Shown piece by piece: positions 35,816 to 47,476 of a stretch of DNA of 64,000 bases. This DNA comes from Sorghum bicolor. Its lineage: Eukaryota; Streptophyta; Magnoliopsida; Poales; Poaceae. Each line of letters starts with the position of its first letter. Positions within the stretch are counted from its first letter, which is position 1. The stretch lies in contig NC_012876.2 of NCBI RefSeq assembly GCF_000003195.3, forward strand, positions 6,365,306 to 6,429,305. Direction: 5' to 3'. The translations under genes and the position numbers were made by a program. The notes under the pieces are model-generated. The model saw nothing but the letters and a program-made list of their open reading frames with translations, was not told the DNA's origin and made no database searches.

Positions 35816-36240
35816 ATGTTCATTGAATATTTGAACCACAAAGATAAGGCGTTGAGGTGTCTGCCATGTTGCTCGATTGATAGAGAGCAGGCGTTAAGCT
35901 ACTGCCTTGAAGAGCACACTGACGGAGTACAGAGTTCAATCCTATGTTCCTATGACCAAGTGGAGTCATTGCAAGAACAACTCAGTAAACTAACCAACCT
36001 GAGGACGCTAGAAATTAGACGGGATTCTAGAAATGTACCAGAACCGGATGGCCCGCTCTACGCACTTAAACGGAAGAAGTCAAGACTGTCAAAGCCAAGG
36101 CATTTACAGTTCCGTGAGAGTTTTATTATCATCATTATGCAACCTCCATAATCTGTCACCCTGCTGCCTCATGTAGCCTCCGTAAGCTCCGCATCAAAGA
36201 TGATGCCAAATTGGAACAAGGGAATCAAACTCATTGCGTC
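35816..36240 (+). pseudogene. NLR leucine-rich-repeat relic 2
   Basis: The open stretch 35816-36151 encodes LRR-like sequence (SKLTNLRTLEI) matching part of the intact NLR just upstream, where the equivalent reads FSKLTKLRTLKI. After the stop, similarity continues through CSLRKL-like codons to about 36240. It lacks the CC and NB-ARC parts, so it is a truncated tandem copy. Relic 1 (6793-7050) is its closest relative in the window. Confidence 0.75.
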
Positions 36241-36806
36241 AGTAAAGCCAGCCCAAAGGTTGGCCAGAACTGAGTTCATAGAGCTACACATGTTTTTGCT
36301 GGAAAACATGGGGCGGAACTTAAAAAAAACATGGAGGTAAACAGTCCCAAACATGCCCTAAACTGGCAAACTTTTCATCACTCAACCTGAAAGGCTACCT
36401 TAGATTGAACCGATTGGCTCGGTGGGTATCCATAGATTGCTCCATGCCCATCATAATCCAGAACCGGATTTATCTGTGAACTACAACTCCATTAGTATCT
36501 ATCCATACGACCATATGCACGAAAATTTACATTAGAACATTCTTTGGTACACTGATTTTACTGCCAAAATAAGCAGTAGGGAGATGATCACGGAGCCTCC
36601 ACAGACAATCTATTTGGAAGACACCACAAACACCACGTACTACAGCATGTTAAGACTTCCAACAGAAACCCTATAATTGGCGCCTACAAGTAAGCTGAAA
36701 TTTACAATCTACCAGACTTCCCAAGATAGGAGGGGGGCACAACATAACTAGTGAGTGACATCATGATTTCTTGTGCAGCCATTTAGTAACATCTTCTGCA
36801 ATGTAA
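36241..36806 (-). other. RAE1 3' flank / 3' UTR region
   Basis: No coding signal. The part nearest 36806 should be RAE1 3' UTR. Around 36280-36360 a decayed stretch (tcccaaacatgccc) resembles a MITE end also seen near 51660-51690. Confidence 0.4.
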
Positions 36807-39800
36807 TCACTTCCTGCCTGTCGTGAGGCGTGGCTTTCCTTTCACCTCGGTTTCCTATTAAGAGGAGGTTCAGTGGCAAAAGTAATACAATAAGGGTCTG
36901 TTTAGATTGGCAATAAAAATTTTTTGGGTGTCACATCGAATGTGTCGGAAGGATGTCGGGAGGGTTTTTTAAAAACTAATAAAAAAACAAATTACATAGC
37001 TCGTCAGGAAACTTCAAGACAAATTTATTAAGCATAATTAATCTGTCATTAGCATATGTGGGTTACTGTAGCACTTAAGGCTAATCATGGAGTAACTAGG
37101 CTTAAAAGATTCGTCTCGCGATTCTCAACTAAACTGTGTAATTAGTTTATTTTTTTATCTACATTTAATGTTCCATGCATGTGTCCAAAGATTCGATGGG
37201 ATGGATGAAAAAATTTTGGGTGGGAAACTAAACAGGGCCTAAAGATTGCAAATCTCACAATATAATGAATGCAGCAAACAGAGCTCACCTGTGGACTGTG
37301 GAGATAGATAGATGTCTTTGCAGCTGCAGGGTTGTGATTTTCAGCCCCACGGCTCCAGTCATAGCAAACCTATTTTCCAGTAGCAATGGTTAAACATGGA
37401 TAAAAGGATTCGTAAAAGCTTGGATGGGCAGTCATCAAAAAAAAATTTGTTACAGCACTAATAACTAAGGAGAATAGCACATTCATCCTAATATCCTAGT
37501 TTGTCTGTGGCCTAAATTCCTAAAATATGTTGACTTGTTGAGGGCCGATAAAATTTGTTCAAACATAATAAGGGCCCAAACTAGTAATGTCAAAATTCAA
37601 GAGAGTACAAAGAATTATAACTTACACGCAATACAACATAAATTTTCTAACAAAATGCAAAGCAACATTCAAACATTTATGGGTCCAATGTAAAAATAGA
37701 AGGGGAAAACTTGCTCCAAAACTGAAGGACATTTATATACTACTATACAAGACTCCCTTCGTTCAAAATTATAAGACATTTTGGCTTTTCTAGATACATT
37801 GCTTTTATGATAGATCTAGACATAGTGTATATCTAAGGGCCTGTTTAGCAGAGGTCCAATCCTAGATTCTCTGGCTCTGCTCCTTGATTTTCTAGTGGAG
37901 TGATTCTACTTGATTATTGTAGGAGAGCAGGGGAGTGATTCTTGTGGGTTTTGAACAGGGAGCACAATTGATTCTAGAGTGATTATTGTGGGTTCTAAAA
38001 AGGGAGCAGTGGGGAGCAGGTTTTTTTAGCTCTAAAGCTGGTAATGGTTTGGGTTGGAACCAGATCATATGGGTTGGTTTTACCTCTGGGTCTTGATTGG
38101 ATGGAGCAAAACAGTTTACGCCTAGCAATGGTCTGGTTTGGACTGGTTTTAGGATTAAAATGGTTTGGTTCGAGATTGAATTGGCTTTCTACGGTTTGTA
38201 CCCATCGATGTCTGCTAGGCTGCTATGGAGACTAACTAGTTAGCTTAACTACTCGAAAAATGCAGTACGTGAAGGCGCCGCTGGTTCTGGGTAGCAGCTC
38301 GAGACTTTGGTCATGGCACAGGCGCTGGTGCAAGGCGGCTACGGACTTCTTCAGTTATTTGTGGACCAGAGCTCCGATCTCTACCGGCGACGATGAACGA
38401 CGGTCGTATCTAAGGGCACACGCAGCACGTGCGTCAGAGCTGCTGGGCGGAGGGAGTTACTGACACATGGGAACGGCGACGCAGCTGCAGGCGACTGGAG
38501 CTGCGGGCCTGAATCATATGCTGGTTTGGTTTCATTTTGCATGTGGATTGGTTTGGTTTAGTCTACAGAAGTTAAATGGCGGGGGTGGTTTGGAATAGTC
38601 TGATGCTGGTACGAAGAATGGTGTGGCTTGGGTTCGGTTTGGATTTGAGACCATTACCAGCTTGATTTAGCTCCCACCTTCCAGTGTAAATGGAGAACTG
38701 ATTCTTGCCTGCTCCTCACCTGAATCTACGTGAGATTTTAGCTGTTTGGCTAGGGAGGAGTGATTCTCATGGAGAATCTGTTGCAAGGAGCCCTACCAAA
38801 CCCCCCTAAGTGCATAGTAAAAACCATGAATCTAGAAAAGCCAAAACGTCTTATAATTGGAATGGAGGGAGTACTAGAAAATAAATATATGCATTTAACG
38901 CTCTAGTATCTTTTGGAACATAGTAGTTCTGCACTTCTGCAACAAAGGCCACTTGCCAAATCAATTGCCACATGATGTACCTTTGACACAAAACTTGTGT
39001 AATATTCTCTCCATTCCAAATTGTAAGTTGTTCTGGTTTTTCTAGCTACATAGTGTTTGCCATGCATCTAGATATACGTTATGTCTAATACACCATAAAA
39101 GCTATGTATCTAGAAAAGCCAGATTGACTTACAATTTGGAATGGAGGGTGCCAAATCAATTGCTACATGATTGTACTTTGACACAAATTTGTGTAGCTTT
39201 TCATACTTCCTCATTTTCATTTTTGACCATGCTACACTCTAGATCGAAAGCAAATTGAAACTATGACCAGAGACCGCATTTTCAAATAGCAATTAAACTA
39301 GAGTGGTAGTCCAATTAAGACTGAAACAGAGTGAATTGATTTGTGCATATTTAATGTGTCAAAAAGTTGTCTAAATCAAAGGTAGGTATTTTTAAAGCTC
39401 AACTGATCCAAAAACATGGTGTCGGATATTGAAAAATAATTGTTCTTACAGATACAAGGCATTCAGCCATCACGTTGCCCAGTAGACTTACCGCATAAGC
39501 AAATATGGAACCATCACTGTTGAAGGTACTGCAAGGAATGGGAAGGGGGCATCTACTGAAAGCCTGTACAGAAATAGTATGGAAATGAAATGAATTATTC
39601 CCTCTACAAAATAATGGAAGGTAATGTATAAAAAATTCAGAATAAAAACAAGCAGTTACAGTGCACCCAGCAAAATAGGCAGACCAGTAATTAAAGGATT
39701 CATATAATTAAATGAGAATGTAACATGCTTTTACCAAGATAAAGAAGATAAAATTGCCTATGAAACCTACTTAAAAAACAGCCTGTCACAACAAGCTCAG

Positions 39801-42800
39801 ACAAATGGGAAGGGGTAGGGGGACCCCACAGTGCTGCCAAAATATTTTCTTGCTCAGGATTGCAACATTATGCTCACAAGCTGACCATGTGTTTCGATTT
39901 TCCACTGTACAAACAGAAAATATGGTAGGACAGTAAAAGGTACTAACCAAAGTCACCAGGAAATCAAAAGTGAGTCAACAAACAAGGTCCTGGGACTACG
40001 GTTGTGGGTGGCTTAAAACACAGGTAAAAGAAGAGATGCTAATTCAGGACACTGGATGACTGAAGAATCAGGGTTGGGAAATCCAGGTCCATGGATCAAC
40101 TAAAAATATTTATTCTTAAAGTTCACTAAAGATGTTCACATAATAAAAGTTTATATTGGAATAAATGAGAGAGAAAAGGAAGAAAAGGGGAAAGACAAAT
40201 TCCAGTTTTCCACCTTCTCCCTCCTCTCTACCAATCCCTTGACAACTCACTCAAGATTCATGACCATGGTAATGGCCCTCCCTCTAACTTAGCCCCTTCA
40301 TTATCCCCTCTCTCCATCCCACTTCATTCCATCTCATCTCACTTCTCCCCCAACAGGCCACAACTATGGTGGATTACTCAAGCAAGACAGCAGCATCGAT
40401 GGAGAGTTGCAGACAATGAAAAAGTAGCAGTTGAGGATAGTTTCCATTCCCCATGTTCTTTTCTGTCATCCCTCAGCCCATTGACTCATGAGCCTTCTGG
40501 GGGTGGCATCCCAGCTGCAAACTAATATCATATGACCTTGCAAAGATGTGTGATCTGAGGTGGATCACAGGATCAACCAACAACCCCAGTTACTAAGGCA
40601 CAAATACACCACAAAAACAAGCAGTAAACCATCACGAAATCAAGAACAATCAATGCAACAGAAATCAACTGCTACCAACACAAGTGAAAATCAACAGAAA
40701 GAGCCATGTAAATTGGTCTACCTTTAGCCTCTGCTTGCTATCCTTATCCCAGAAGTTGAAAGCGCCGTCAGATCCAGCAGTTGCAAATGTGTGATGGACC
40801 TGCAGCAAGTTATGGAACATAAAAATAAAATTCCTAATTTCAACATCAATTAGGATGCCAAGCTTAGAACCAACTGCTATTCCCAAACATGGGAACTCTC
40901 ATATGTGGGCACTGCTTGTTTCAATGAAACGCAGCATCACAGCCTACAAGTACAACTAGCTCAAACAGGTATACAGCATCATTAATCAGCCATACAAATC
41001 CAATGAACTTAGCAAAAAAAAGAGCATCACCAAATAACCAAAACACTATTCTTAGAGCTAGATGCAACTGATATGATATGATAAAAATTGCTCAACTAAA
41101 CTAATAATCTGTTCAAATAATTTTGGTAGTCTGTGTTAATCTGTACGGACAATAATGAGTACTTTTGTGTCTTTCATATGCCAATGATTGCAGTGTATAG
41201 TTGTAGATATCTTAATCTGCAGTATAACTGTCATGGGCATAAAGAGGGGCGCCGTAGGGCGCAAGTGTCCTAGTTGGGCCTTAAGCCCATTAGTGTTAAT
41301 TAGTGTCTCTCTTAGTTATTTGTCTATAGGAATAGTACCATATTGTCTAGGCACAAGAGGTGTCTAGGCACAATATGGTACTATTCCTATAGACAAATAA
41401 CTAAGAGAGACACTAATTAACACTAATGGGCTTAAGGCCCAACTAGGACACTTGCGCCCTACGGCGCCCCTCTTTATGCCCATGACAATAACATTGATTT
41501 TTAAGATATTTTGTGGACGACAAGAATTGTGCTTATGGTATTCAACAAATTAATTGAGAATGCAGAAAAGTACTAAAACCCCACAAGTCTCTACTGCATC
41601 AGTATGCTTCATAGCAACATGTGCTAAGTTATATAAAAAAACCGTAAGCCGCACATTATTAACAACAAGCGGGCAGAGTCAGGGAGTGACAGCTGACGGA
41701 TGGAAGGGTCATGCTGAATCGTGTAGACCAAAGCAACCAGTGACATGGCCGAAGGAGGGATCAGATTTTGTTGTACAAAAACATAGATAATGGTAGATGG
41801 TAGATGAGTGAAGACTGAAGAGCGAAATCTTACAGGGTGGAAGTTGAGTGAATTGACAGAGAATATATCATTTCCTTCCCTGTGACATTTGAATGTGAAG
41901 TTCTTGCTTTGCTGTGCATCATCAATATGATGAACACCAACTCTTCCTTCTATTGAACCCACCTTTAAATGAGAACAGTGGGTCAGTCACATGGAAATCT
42001 AATTTTCTCTTGAAGTCATATAGAAAGTATTTAAAAACAAAATATACTGTCAGTGTCAGGTACCAAAAATTTAATCCAAGATACTAACACACAATAAAGG
42101 AAACATCAGGCACCAGGAAAACAAATTAACCACTAGGCAGGTAAATAATTAGGAGTCATACAGCCACCAAAAGAAAATTTGGAGCCCAAGAAGACTTTAC
42201 TAATGTGCACGAGATGAATCTTTTAAGCCTAGTTAGTCCATGATTAGCCTTAAGTGCTACAGTAACCTGCATGTGATAATGATGAATTAATTAGGCTTAC
42301 TAAATTCGTCTCGCAGTTTCCAGGTGAGTTATGTAATTAGTTTTTTTATTAGTATCCAAATACCCCTTCCGACATCCTACTAAACAATTGATGTGAAATC
42401 CAAAAAAATTTTGACCCCCAACTAAACAAGGCCTGGGTGAAAAATCCCAACCCCACCAAATACCAAGCACTGACTTGAGTAAGGAATATGGTGTGTAGAA
42501 AAGGTTGGGACTGAAGAAATCAAGAACTTGCTGAAGACAGATCAAATGAGTTCATATCTGTATTCAGTAAATACAAAATGATATGACACAAAATAGAAAC
42601 AAATAATTTGTTTGTGAAGAACACTAAAAATAGGCTTATACAGAAGAAGCTAGTTTATTGAATGTGGAGTAAAGGACATTCCAATAATAAAGCATTACCA
42701 GAAACCCCTGTTGATCAGGGAATGCAGCAAGGCACCGTGTCTGGTATTTTAGTGGTGATTGGATACGCTTGAACTCCGTCTAATAATCCAAACAGAAGCC

Positions 42801-44624
42801 ATGAAATAAGCCATTTGAAAAAAGAAGCCATCATCAATGATTCAATGCCCAACTCAAACTGAAACAACACATGCATAGCCCAGTTTAACAACACGTTATT
42901 CACCTGAGGATTCTGCAAATTGAAGACAACAAGATGACGATCAGCAGTTCCCACAATCATAAGGGGATAATTCACAGTAAGAGCATAGCAACGCTCAGGA
43001 AGTTGCTGGATATGCACAGGATTTGCTTGTCTTGTATCCCAGTACCTAATAAAGAGCATAGCGAATAGCATTAAAGGTATATTAGAATTAATGGGATGGA
43101 GACAAAGCATAACAGAATTATATCAGGTCCAAAAGAGCACAGGCACAGATGAAGTAAACTGGCACACAGTCAGAGAGCATATGCACAATGAATGCATGAT
43201 ATTGAAGTGCATTTATAGAAATGCAAATGCAATTTGGCATAATGATCCCTGAATCAATCTCAAACGCATGACGACAAGAGTATCTATTAAGTAATCACAT
43301 TATGTAGACTTTGTATCAAAACTAGCTACTGAATCAATGATTACTTGTTAATATAGCAATGCTAACATGGAGCATAAATCATCTCTTTGTCGAATGCACA
43401 TGGAGCATAATCCATTGCAGCAGTAAACAGAACATGTGATGGGGTCATAGGAAAATCTGGAGGTTTATAGAGCACAAATACTAGAATTGGAAAGAAAAAA
43501 AGGACAGGGTAAACAGATCTTTAGTGGTAGTTGACTTGGCCTGTTTGTTTGGGCTTGCTGGGAGCTTTTGGACCTCAGCTTTGGGACATTCCAAAGGCCA
43601 AAAAGCTCCTGGAAACCAAAAGCCAAAAGTTCCTCAAAGTGAGCTTTTGGGCTTTTGGCTCGTGGGAGCTTTTTGGCTTTTGGAAGGTCCAAAAGCTCCC
43701 AGGAAGCTGAAACAAGCAGGGCCTTAGGCAATATTGACAGTATCATCTCAACTGTTCAAGAATATCGTTCACAAACTTAGGCAATACACTAATCCTTTTA
43801 GATAACATGACATAGTAATAAACAGCCATTGGTAACAACATAAGAGACTCTGGATTAGAGATGTGTATTCAACTTCCAAGTGAAAAAGGTCGAGTTAAAG
43901 AGCAGCAGACAGGACTTGCACACCTTAAAGTCTTATCCCAGCTTCCAGAGACAAGAAGATTCATCTGAGGAATCCAGGCGACCTCCTTGACAGGCGCGTC
44001 ATGCATCGCAACTGTCTGAGGCTGCCCACCTGACAGCAGAGGCCACATTTTGACCTGCTTGTCACAGCCTCCAGAGAAGACAGTAGTTCCATCATCTTTC
44101 CAAGCGGAGCAGAGGACCTAAAAGAGGAAACAAATCAAACAGGACACCAGATACTTACTAAATAGCAGTCAATCTACCACCCAATCAAATATATTGACAG
44201 ATCCAAGAAAACACTGAGATCATACCGGCTGGTCATGTGATATGGATGCCTTTGGCTGACTGTTGCCACCAACAATCTCCCAACACCTCACCTGAACAAA
44301 ACACAAAACCAAACCCAAGTTCCATACATCATACATTCATATCACAGTAACAAATGCTAACTGCAAATTACATAGCATAAGCAAAGCTACCTGGTTATCC
44401 CAGGAGGTTGCCACAAGCAGATTACTCTTGGGACTAAAGCTGAGGCTGGAGACGGAGTCACCCGGGTTCGGCAGTATCTGCATTTTTTTCAACAAAACAT
44501 AGATGATTCGAGATGCTACAGTAGAGGCATACTCTTCACAACACTTCATCAAATTCACACAGCGGAGCACCTCGAATGACTTGTTCGGATTAGGGTTCGC
44601 GGCGAGGCCGGTTAGACTCGCCAT
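36807..44624 (-). CDS. RAE1: RAE1/Gle2 mRNA export factor, WD40 protein, 11 coding exons
   Basis: Exons (high to low): 44624-44571, 44477-44391, 44291-44226, 44117-43924, 43045-42904, 42779-42699, 41962-41834, 40799-40722, 39563-39492, 37369-37289 and 36854-36807. All introns are GT-AG and every intron is phase 0 except the one after exon 4. The product is 343 residues, close to the usual 340-370 for plant RAE1. It starts MASLTGLAANPNPNKSFE and carries WD/beta-propeller blades: SNLLVATSWDNQ, TTVFSGGCDKQVKMW, NLLVSGSWDKTLRYWDTRQ, PLMIVGTADRHLVVFNLQNP, GFLVGSIEGRVGVHH, HHTFATAGSDGAFNFWDKD and the C-terminal EVKGKPR. A 5' UTR intron spans about 44637-44894. RAE1 docks mRNA-protein complexes at the nuclear pore through NUP98 and also acts at the spindle. 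Nearly every large intron contains a MITE, yet all splice sites and codons are intact. Confidence 0.95.
36894..37239. mobile_element. Tourist-like MITE, copy A (RAE1 last intron)
   Basis: Ends GGGTCTGTTTAG / CTAAACAGGGCC are flanked by TAA (36891-36893 and 37240-37242), the PIF/Harbinger target. At 346 bp it is the same length as copy E (50854-51199) and about 95% identical to it by eye. Confidence 0.88.
37837..38806. mobile_element. Tourist/PIF-like MITE, middle layer of the nest
   Basis: Begins GGGCCTGTTTAGC and ends ACCAAACCCCCC with TAA on both sides (37834-37836 and 38807-38809). Internal inverted motifs include gattcta and ctccttg. It is split by a 633-bp hAT-like insert. Confidence 0.75.
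38033..38665. mobile_element. hAT-like MITE, inner layer of the nest
   Basis: 15-bp terminal inverted repeats TAAAGCTGGTAATGG and TCAAGCTGGTAATGG (one mismatch) are flanked by a perfect 8-bp duplication tttagctc (38025-38032 and 38666-38673). The interior is rich in ggtttggttt. There is no transposase. Confidence 0.8.
39007..39149. mobile_element. Stowaway MITE in RAE1 intron 9
   Basis: CTCTCCATTCCAAATTG at the left and CAATTTGGAATGGAGGG at the right form a long inverted repeat in about 143 bp; a homologous tctagaaaagcca motif is shared with the 37753 element. Confidence 0.75.
41229..41487. mobile_element. Perfect palindromic insertion: 118-bp inverted repeats, 5-bp target duplication
   Basis: Arms 41229-41346 and 41370-41487 are exact reverse complements over all 118 bp, separated by 23 bp. 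The element starts TGTCATGGGC and ends GCCCATGACA, and it is flanked by a perfect 5-bp repeat ataac (41224-41228 and 41488-41492). Across the centre the 12-mer tgtctaggcaca occurs twice in direct orientation (41344-41355 and 41361-41372). TG...CA ends with a 5-bp duplication are those of LTR-retrotransposon integration, but a 118-bp inverted pair is not a normal LTR structure. It lies in RAE1 intron 7 (40800-41833) and would fold into a perfect RNA hairpin when transcribed. Confidence 0.85.
42200..42433. mobile_element. Tourist-like MITE, copy B, left end lost
   Basis: Same family as copies A and E, in reverse orientation, ending CTAAACAAGGCC. The left terminal repeat is missing or unrecognisable. 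It lies in RAE1 intron 6. Confidence 0.7.
43538..43723. mobile_element. Tourist-like foldback MITE in RAE1 intron 4
   Basis: Long imperfect inverted repeat from GGCCTGTTTGTTTGG and gggagcttttggacc to ggtccaaaagctccc and CAAGCAGGGCC; the right flank is TTA and the left flank ctt, a degenerate TTA. Confidence 0.75.
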
Positions 44625-45079
44625 CTCTCTCTACGCCTGGAGCAGATCCAGCGAACAAAAAAATTGAAGTTAGTGGGGAGTGTAATACATATCATGCAGA
44701 GGCGGACTCAGTAAAGGAATGGCCGCAGGGGCGGATCCAGTTAAGGACATGGGCAACGGCGGATCAAGTAAAGCGACATGGGAACAATTTTTGCAAAAAC
44801 ATCGAAGTTTGGAGGCTTGTCAAATAGCTAATAGCTTTAGGTTAGGGTTTCGGTGCTCAGCTTGAAGGGAAGGGAAGAGAATGGGTGGAAGTACCTCGTG
44901 GGTGCTCGTTCGCCGGCGAAGAGACGAAATAAAGCCTCAGCACCTGGCTTAGGGCGGCGGCGGCGCGGCGCACCAGTCGTCGGAGAGCGAGAGGGGGGCA
45001 AGACAAGCAGACAGCCACGAGTGGATGCAGCTGACGGAAGGGGAATGAATGCACCCGTTTTTCTTTTATCATGGTGACG

Positions 45080-45670
45080 GAAAACACCCGCATGGGCCTT
45101 TTTTGGGCCGTTTTTATTTGTTATCCTTATATTTATTTATTTTTAATGTCTTAGAAATATTTTTTTTAGATTATACAGTACAACGCAGCCACTCAACACG
45201 CACACACACTCACCTCTATGAACACACGTACGCAAACCCTACCCCTATAAGCACCTTCGAAGGACTAAGCCGACAAATCTTGAAGTTCACGAAGTCACCA
45301 CAGGCGCCTCGCTGTCGACGGGCACGTCGCCTACTATTTAATGCATAGCGTTGGAAAATCCTGGAATAAATCCATAATTGAATACCTTAAACTTTATTTT
45401 GAATGTCTAAATTCTTAGATGAAAGGTAACACCATATATCATAGTTATTGGCGAGATATATAGAGAACCGTAAAAATTATTACCACTGATTAATTACTCT
45501 CTTTATATTTATTTTCTTTCTAATATGTTTTTTTTATTCTTGTTGAGTATGTGTAAACTAATCTAGCTCTTCCGGTTAACATGTTATTTCTAATATGTTA
45601 TTTTCTTTCTAACATGAAAGGAAGGTGAGTAGTGCTCTGGGCGAACTGACAAGGACATGCATGTATAGGG
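45080..45670. other. Intergenic, upstream of RAE1
   Basis: AT-rich with no gene seen. The GC-rich block just before it (about 44895-45040) is the probable RAE1 5' UTR exon and promoter start. Confidence 0.4.
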
Positions 45671-46183
45671 TATAGATGGCAACGGGCACATTATCCGCGG
45701 GTGCAAAATATATAGACCCGCACTTGCGGGTTGAATTTCAAACCCGCACCCGCAACCCGCCACGGGTAGAAGTCTACATCCACACCCATACCCGCGGGCG
45801 TACCCATGAACCTGCATAATAATAAATTAATAATACATGCATAGATTATAGAAAGAAGTTTAAGTATGAAAATCAAAACTGCCTAGCATTATACCAACAT
45901 AAAAATGGTTCTCTTATATATAAATAGATATGAGGGAGAAAATTATAAAACTATGTTGCTTTCTTTATATATTGTATAAGAAGAGACCTACGTATTATGA
46001 GGTTGAGCGGGTTTGCGGATTTGCGGGCACGGGTACAAGTTTTCTATGCCCACAAGTTTTTACCCGTTGGGTTCAACTACAAACACGCACCCGCACCCGC
46101 GGGCACAAAGTTGTACTCGTACCCTCACCCTACCGGGTTTTTACCCGCGGGCACCGGGTAATCTGTACCCGTTGCCATCTTTA
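45671..46183. mobile_element. hAT-type MITE (GATGGCAACGGG family)
   Basis: Terminal repeats TATAGATGGCAACGGG and TAAAGATGGCAACGGG (one mismatch) are flanked by a perfect 8-bp duplication gtataggg (45663-45670 and 46184-46191). The subterminal regions are rich in acccgcgggt-type motifs. No transposase in 513 bp. Confidence 0.9.
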
Positions 46184-46517
46184 GTATAGGGTGGGCATAT
46201 AGTTGTGACCTCTACGCAAGTGAACAGTGGGAGTAGAATTGGTGCGCAAAATAAAAAGGGCGAGCGTAGCTATTGCTAGGGTTAGATATCTAACTAGCTC
46301 GGCTCCTTATCAAGTCGGCTCGACTCGACTCGTTATACTAACGAGTTAGAAGCTCAGCTTGGCTCGGCTCGTTTGGTAGTTTGAGCTAGCTCATTTAGCT
46401 CGCGAGCAATTTAAATTGTTTTCTTTCTATTAATAAATAAGAAGACACATGATTTGATGCTGGTTTGGGAAAATCAAGAAAAAAACAAAAGCTAATGTTT
46501 GGCTTGCTAGGGAGTAA

Positions 46518-46926
46518 AGCCTTGTTTAGTTCTTTTTTTAAAGATTTCCCGTTGCATCGAATCTTACGGCACATGCATGAAGCATTAAATATAGATAAAA
46601 AAGATAACTAATTACACAGTTTATTTGTAATTTGCGAGACGAATCTTTTGAGCCTAGTTAGGCTCTGTTTGATTCCACCAACTAAATTTTAGTTAGCTAA
46701 ACTTTAGTCACATTAGTAGCTAAAGTTCCAAACACATTGACTAAAAGTTGCTAAAATAGTTTAGTTCCATTAGTCACCCAAGAGTAGCTAAAATAATTTT
46801 AGCTAGCTAAAATTTAGTTGGTGGAACCAAACAGGGCCTTAGTGTATGATTGGACAATAATTGTCAAATAAAAACAAAAATGCTACAGTAGCGAAATTCA
46901 AAAATTTTCACGAACTGAACAAGACC
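46518..46926. mobile_element. Tourist-like MITE, copy C, with nested MITE
   Basis: Ends agccttgtttagttc / gaactgaacaagacc are flanked by TAA (46515-46517 and 46927-46929). A 178-bp element (46661-46838) is inserted in it. Confidence 0.75.
46661..46838. mobile_element. Foldback Tourist-like MITE nested in copy C
   Basis: GGCTCTGTTTGATTCCACCA at the left and its near complement at the right are flanked by TTA (46658-46660 and 46839-46841). The interior repeats actaaattttagt-type motifs. Confidence 0.85.
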
Positions 46927-46929
46927 TAA

Positions 46930-47193
46930 GAGCAGGTACAATAATAGGCTTATAGCCAAGCTAATGCTGATGTGGAGGAGAGAATAGAGAAGAGAGATGA
47001 TAGCTTGGCTCTCATGTAAGCACCAAGCTGGGCACGGATGCATAGGTAGTGGTGGGTCTAAATAACAAGTGTTGTGAGAAAGAATAAGAAAGAGAAAGTG
47101 TTTTAGAGACAAGTATGAGAAAACTTATTATATAACTTGGCTCTAATCACTTGGCTTATAGTCAAACATTTGGCTTTATTATTGACCTTGCTC
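46930..47193. mobile_element. MITE with GAGCAGGTACAATAATA ends
   Basis: GAGCAGGTACAATAATA at the left and tattattgaccttgctc at the right are inverted repeats flanked by TAA (46927-46929 and 47194-47196). The left TAA is shared with copy C, so one element inserted in the other's target duplication. Confidence 0.75.
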
Positions 47194-47246
47194 TAAGCAA
47201 AACTGCAATTGCAAGGCCATAGCGAGCAGCAAGCGCGGACGACTTA

Positions 47247-47473
47247 GGCCTTGTTCCAAAAATTTTTGGCTTCGGTACTGTAGCACTTTCGTTTGTTTGT
47301 GGCAAATATTGTCCAATCATAGACTAACTAGGGTCAAAAGATTCTTCTCGCGATTTACAGGTACACTGTGTAATTAGTTTTTATTTTTATCCATATTTAT
47401 TGCTTCATGCATGTGTCGTAAGGTTCGATGTGACGAGGAACTTTGAAAATTTTTGGTAGTTTCTGGGAACGCC
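47247..47473. mobile_element. Tourist-like MITE, copy D
   Basis: GGCCTTGTTCC at the left and ggaacgcc at the right, flanked by TTA (47244-47246 and 47474-47476). The interior matches the family's tgtagcactttcgtttg and aattagttttt segments. Confidence 0.75.
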
Positions 47474-47476
47474 TTA

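Larger units (their letters stand above)
37753..38871. mobile_element. Stowaway MITE, outer layer of a three-level nest
   Basis: Left end CTCCCTTCGTTC and right end GGAATGGAGGGAG are inverted repeats that extend inward (ataagacattttggcttttctaga and its complement). The right flank is TA. The element is split by a Tourist-like insertion at 37837-38806; without it, it is about 150 bp. Confidence 0.8.

Noticed and set aside
35816..36151. A separate small LRR gene
   Set aside because: It lacks NB-ARC and CC parts, has stops soon after, and matches an internal piece of the adjacent NLR, so it is a truncated relic.
41229..41487. MIRNA gene reading of the palindrome
   Set aside because: The arms are perfectly complementary over 118 bp and flanked by a target duplication, which fits an insertion or siRNA-type hairpin, not a miRNA precursor with a short mismatched stem.
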